DNA of 6,764 nt. Source: an uncultured Clostridia bacterium. Lineage in GTDB: Bacteria; Bacillota_A; Clostridia; Oscillospirales; Oscillospiraceae. Shown one piece after another: positions 6,686 through 6,764 of the stretch. Within the stretch, counting starts at the first letter, position 1. Every line of letters starts with the position of its first letter. Below the pieces are notes generated by a model. It saw nothing but the letters and a program-made list of their open reading frames with translations. It was not told the origin of the DNA and searched no databases. The stretch is taken from assembly GCA_947307375.1 (NCBI GenBank), contig CAMZIX010000070.1:1-6764 (forward strand), written 5' to 3'. A program made the translations under genes and the position numbers.

Positions 6686-6764
6686 ATGCGCCGTAGGATT
6701 TGCTGCTTCGGCGCGGCGCTCGCGCTGTGCCTGCTCCTGCTGTGCGCCTGCGGCGCGCAGCCGG
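6686..6764 (+). CDS. Start of a lipoprotein gene, 3'-truncated by the window edge
   Basis: An ATG 3 nt after the previous stop opens a frame that stays open for 26 codons to the window end. It encodes a classic lipoprotein signal peptide: basic MRRR, a hydrophobic Cys-rich core and lipobox LCAC (residues 19-22) with Cys22 as the predicted lipidated residue, followed by GAQP. AAGGGA (6674-6679) lies 6 nt upstream as a ribosome site, inside the end of the small membrane protein gene. The mature domain is not in the window, so its function cannot be named. It is the fourth gene of the operon and the second lipoprotein in it. Confidence 0.8.
   Translation, partial: MRRRICCFGAALALCLLLLCACGAQP

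Noticed and set aside
6484..6696. ATG-started 70-codon frame overlapping the glycosidase stop
   Set aside because: The product is an Arg/Asp/Leu-rich shadow, and its ATG is too close to the AGGAGG site; the GTG frame at 6491 encodes a coherent membrane protein.
1..6764. tRNA, rRNA, CRISPR array, insertion sequence or phage genes
   Set aside because: I saw no tRNA-like cloverleaf, regularly spaced repeats, transposase motifs or terminal inverted repeats; nearly all the DNA is accounted for by the plus-strand genes.

Overview
The window is GC-rich DNA (by eye roughly two thirds G+C) with a Gram-positive, clostridial flavour. The pyruvate phosphate dikinase is of the single-chain type and resembles, from memory, the Clostridium symbiosum enzyme. 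The only strong promoter is a sigma-A-type TTGACA/TATATT pair in a short AT-rich island, and several products are lipoproteins or membrane-anchored proteins with Pro/Glu/Thr/Ala-rich stalks. A high-GC gut clostridium (Oscillospiraceae-like or a related order) is the best guess; the genus cannot be read from this sequence.

Layout, all genes on the + strand: (1) bases 1-2804, the 3' portion of ppdK, lacking only about 28 N-terminal codons and carrying an unusual C-terminal tail of about 86 residues; (2) 2805-2991, an intergenic region with a perfect 18-bp-stem terminator followed by a strong promoter and a leader of about 65 nt; (3) 2992-5436, a large exported lipoprotein with two lamin-tail-like domains, a chitobiase-C-like domain and a CotH kinase domain; (4) 5453-6487, a membrane-anchored NAGPA-type phosphodiester glycosidase; (5) 6491-6682, a 63-residue protein with two membrane segments; (6) from 6686 to the window edge, the start of another lipoprotein. 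No other stretch longer than 300 bases lacks a gene.

Genes 3 to 6 are separated by 16, 3 and 3 nt, with no terminator or promoter between them, so they look like one operon driven from the promoter near 2891-2919. All four products are predicted to sit in or outside the cytoplasmic membrane. Pairing a secreted protein/ligand kinase of the CotH family with an enzyme family that cleaves sugar phosphodiesters suggests a cell-surface or spore-envelope modification module. This is the most interesting system in the window, but its function is inferred from domain families and gene order only. ppdK is a separate metabolic unit: it is closed by its own terminator and shows much stronger codon bias.
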